Below, piece by piece: positions 3,842-5,657 of a stretch of 5,657 bases of DNA. The position numbers and the translations under genes were made by a program. The DNA is from an uncultured Clostridia bacterium (GTDB lineage Bacteria > Bacillota > Clostridia > Oscillospirales > Acutalibacteraceae): positions 1 to 5,657 of the forward strand of contig CAMOCU010000082.1 of NCBI GenBank assembly GCA_946610835.1, read 5' to 3'. Numbering within the stretch: the first letter of the stretch is position 1; the number at the start of each line of letters is the position of its first letter. The notes below the pieces were generated by a model, which was not told the origin of the DNA, ran no database searches, and saw only the letters and a program-made list of their open reading frames with translations.

Positions 3842-5657
3842 ATGAAAAATGTACTAAAAAGGACGGTTAGCGTGTTGATGGTGCTGACGATGTTATTTAC
3901 ATCGTTTGTCATCTTTGATCCGAGCGTATTCCTGATTCAGGCTGACGCAGCGATTTCAAAGGACAGCACCGGAGTCCCTGATGTGTATATCGTTGTGCCT
4001 GAAACGCTCTATTTAAAGCCCAGCACAGGGAATGCAACGACGGTTCAGTATTACGTGAACGATACGCTCAGCGGTACGTCTGTTACAGCGGATAGCAGCA
4101 ACGCTACAACCGGAAAAGTGTATTTCAAAGCTGCAAGCGGAACGATTACAGATCGAAAGTTCTCCATTTCCAATTCCAATAAAAGCAATATATCTATGAC
4201 TGGGGATTCGTACGATTTGAGCGGCCTGACGCTCACAACCGGCGTTGCAACAAAGGGAACGACTACACTGGAGTGGACATTTACGGCAAAGATCAACGGA
4301 ATCTCGGTGGAATATCATGCGTTTTCTGTTGCTTATTCTCCCAACCGTAATGTTACAGCGATCGGTTTGACCGGATATGACGATAACGGTGATGAATCTT
4401 ATGCATCCGGCCTTCTGTATATTCAGGGCGCACATGTAACAAACACCGCATCTGTCAGCTATCATGACACCCCGAGTGGCAACAATCATCGGTTTAATTA
4501 TCAAAATATCAATACGAGCGGAAAATACTTAGATCCGCTGGTCAATGGTGTTGCCGCTCCCGACAATAAAGATCCGCACGACTGGGGGTCTACCAGTTCA
4601 ACGTTTACCGGCGCCACAAATTCTTTTGCAAGCTGTTACTGCGTGAGAGGCGATAAACGAGACGGTAACGGCGATTGGGTCGATCACAACGATTGTAACC
4701 GCACGCCGGCTGAGGTGTTTGCGGATACTTCCCGTTACTCCAACACCAATCAGTTGCCCAATCTGAAGCTTCGCTTTATGATCACGGACTTGGCGAACAC
4801 CAATCAAAGAAGAAACTGGTACGTTTCTGACGCCACGTCACAAGTTTCAAATCCCAATACACCGGCATCGGCCACGTTGATCAACAGCAAAGGCACCGAT
4901 ATTCTGAAACATTCATATTGGCGAAGTGACGACGAATCCAATGCTTTTTACGGCGAAAAGTGTGGTACGGTTCTTGGCTCCGGCGGCGGCGGAAACAATA
5001 ACGGCAGCGACAAGGGAAACAGTAACGTTGGCGAAGTGTACAACAGTACGATCAGTTATGCGCTTTCCGGCGGTTCCTGTGTGCGCTATTTCAGATATGG
5101 TTTGACAGGCGCTCACTCTGCTCATGGTTGGACAAACAGTTCATGGGCAATGACTACCGGCTGTGTTCTTCTGAAGATTACAACGGTGAACAAGAGTAGT
5201 TTGCGCAGTAAGATTATCGAGAAGCAGAAGCAGGCAAGCAAAACGACGGCAGGCAATTGGTCTACGATTTACAGTGCGCTGAAAACAGCATATGAAGCGC
5301 TGGGCAATCCAACGGCAACGCAATCCACGATTGATTCTGCGTACAACACGATCAACGGATTGAGCATCACGAAAAAGACCTACACAGCAACACAATATCA
5401 TGTGCTGGTTAATGGAGCAAACGATTCCGTTATCCGAACAGATTCGGAGACGCTGTCGTTTAATCCCGGCAACACGGTAACGTGGACAGCCAGTACCTCT
5501 TATGGCGGTTATGAATACAAAGGATATGTGAAGGGCAACAATACATCAGCAACAACCATGCCTTCCTCCTTTACGTCTACCAACTCATCAGTTTCCGAGA
5601 GTAACAAAGCGGCAGATCAGGCATATACGTTCTATTACAAAGCAAAAGGCCCGAATG
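3842..5657 (+). CDS. Large secreted surface protein with FIVAR-like domain (3' end outside window)
   Basis: The frame from ATG 3842 is open for 605 codons to the window edge. Residues 1-36 are a signal peptide: a basic start (MKNVLKR), a hydrophobic core and a cleavage motif ADA at 34-36. Residues about 38-370 are rich in Ser, Thr, Asn and beta-branched residues, as in beta-sandwich surface domains; I do not recognise the family. This part contains Cys265, Cys267, Cys285 and Cys374, an RGD triplet at 269-271 and an acidic DGNGD at 274-278. A Gly/Asn/Ser linker covers about 377-395, followed by a segment with Cys413 and Cys441. Residues about 454-507 look like a FIVAR domain: three short helices with GNWSTIYSALKTAYEAL, GNPTATQSTIDSAYNTINGL. 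Residues 508-605 form a beta domain ending YTFYYKAK, loosely like MucBP or InlB-type repeats. A cell-wall anchor, if any, would lie beyond the window. It is probably an adhesin or other cell-surface protein; substrate unknown. It has its own promoter and structured leader. Confidence 0.88.
   Translation, partial: MKNVLKRTVSVLMVLTMLFTSFVIFDPSVFLIQADAAISKDSTGVPDVYIVVPETLYLKPSTGNATTVQYYVNDTLSGTSVTADSSNATTGKVYFKAASGTITDRKFSISNSNKSNISMTGDSYDLSGLTLTTGVATKGTTTLEWTFTAKINGISVEYHAFSVAYSPNRNVTAIGLTGYDDNGDESYASGLLYIQGAHVTNTASVSYHDTPSGNNHRFNYQNINTSGKYLDPLVNGVAAPDNKDPHDWGSTSSTFTGATNSFASCYCVRGDKRDGNGDWVDHNDCNRTPAEVFADTSRYSNTNQLPNLKLRFMITDLANTNQRRNWYVSDATSQVSNPNTPASATLINSKGTDILKHSYWRSDDESNAFYGEKCGTVLGSGGGGNNNGSDKGNSNVGEVYNSTISYALSGGSCVRYFRYGLTGAHSAHGWTNSSWAMTTGCVLLKITTVNKSSLRSKIIEKQKQASKTTAGNWSTIYSALKTAYEALGNPTATQSTIDSAYNTINGLSITKKTYTATQYHVLVNGANDSVIRTDSETLSFNPGNTVTWTASTSYGGYEYKGYVKGNNTSATTMPSSFTSTNSSVSESNKAADQAYTFYYKAKGPN

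Noticed and set aside
3412..3912. Minus-strand open frame of 166 codons spanning the 3' intergenic region
   Set aside because: It overlaps the end of the zinc-protein gene, the terminator, the promoter and the start of the surface protein, and shows no recognisable domain. Best explained as chance.
4013..4504. Minus-strand open frame of 163 codons
   Set aside because: It lies entirely antisense to the surface protein gene, whose + frame has a signal peptide, promoter and ribosome binding site; the antisense product has no domain logic.
4661..4693. Dockerin or EF-hand calcium site at DGNGDWVDHND
   Set aside because: The spacing after the third acidic residue is one short, the usual glycine is Trp, and there is no second repeat; kept only as an acidic loop.

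Overview
The window looks like chromosomal DNA of a GC-rich Gram-positive anaerobe of class Clostridia, probably a relative of the Oscillospiraceae/Ruminococcaceae. This placement is inferred from several signs: mfd followed directly by a PrsA/SurA-type lipoprotein gene, a compact SigH-like sigma factor, a small CxxC-x17-CxxC zinc protein, strong AGGAGG-type ribosome binding sites, and a Gram-positive-style secreted surface protein. All genes I accept lie on the + strand.

Positions 1-2360 are the end of a tightly packed operon. It holds the last part of mfd (transcription-repair coupling factor), a secreted foldase-like lipoprotein, and a short lipoate-protein ligase. The two gene junctions are 4-base overlaps (ATGA and TTGA), so translation is probably coupled. 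No convincing rho-independent terminator follows the ligase gene.

Positions 2361-3542 hold a second unit. A perfect-consensus sigma-A promoter (TTGACA, 17 bases, TATAAT) drives a 187-residue SigH-like sigma factor. A 104-base gap follows and contains a 68-base element that folds like a shrunken tRNA cloverleaf. Next is a 91-residue protein with two zinc-knuckle modules, and a very strong hairpin terminator with a UUCG tetraloop closes the unit.

Positions 3543-5657 hold a third unit. A strong extended -10 promoter is followed by a leader of about 150 bases with two long hairpins and an AAGGAGG ribosome binding site. The gene behind it encodes a large secreted surface protein that is still open at the right edge (605 codons visible). 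It has a signal peptide, a beta-rich N-terminal region with cysteines and an RGD triplet, a Gly/Asn linker, a FIVAR-like helical domain and a further beta domain. Its base composition is visibly less GC-rich than the genes to the left.

The points most worth a second look are the tRNA-like leader of the zinc protein gene, the structured leader of the surface protein gene, and the surface protein itself. I see no CRISPR array, insertion sequence, attachment site or rRNA.
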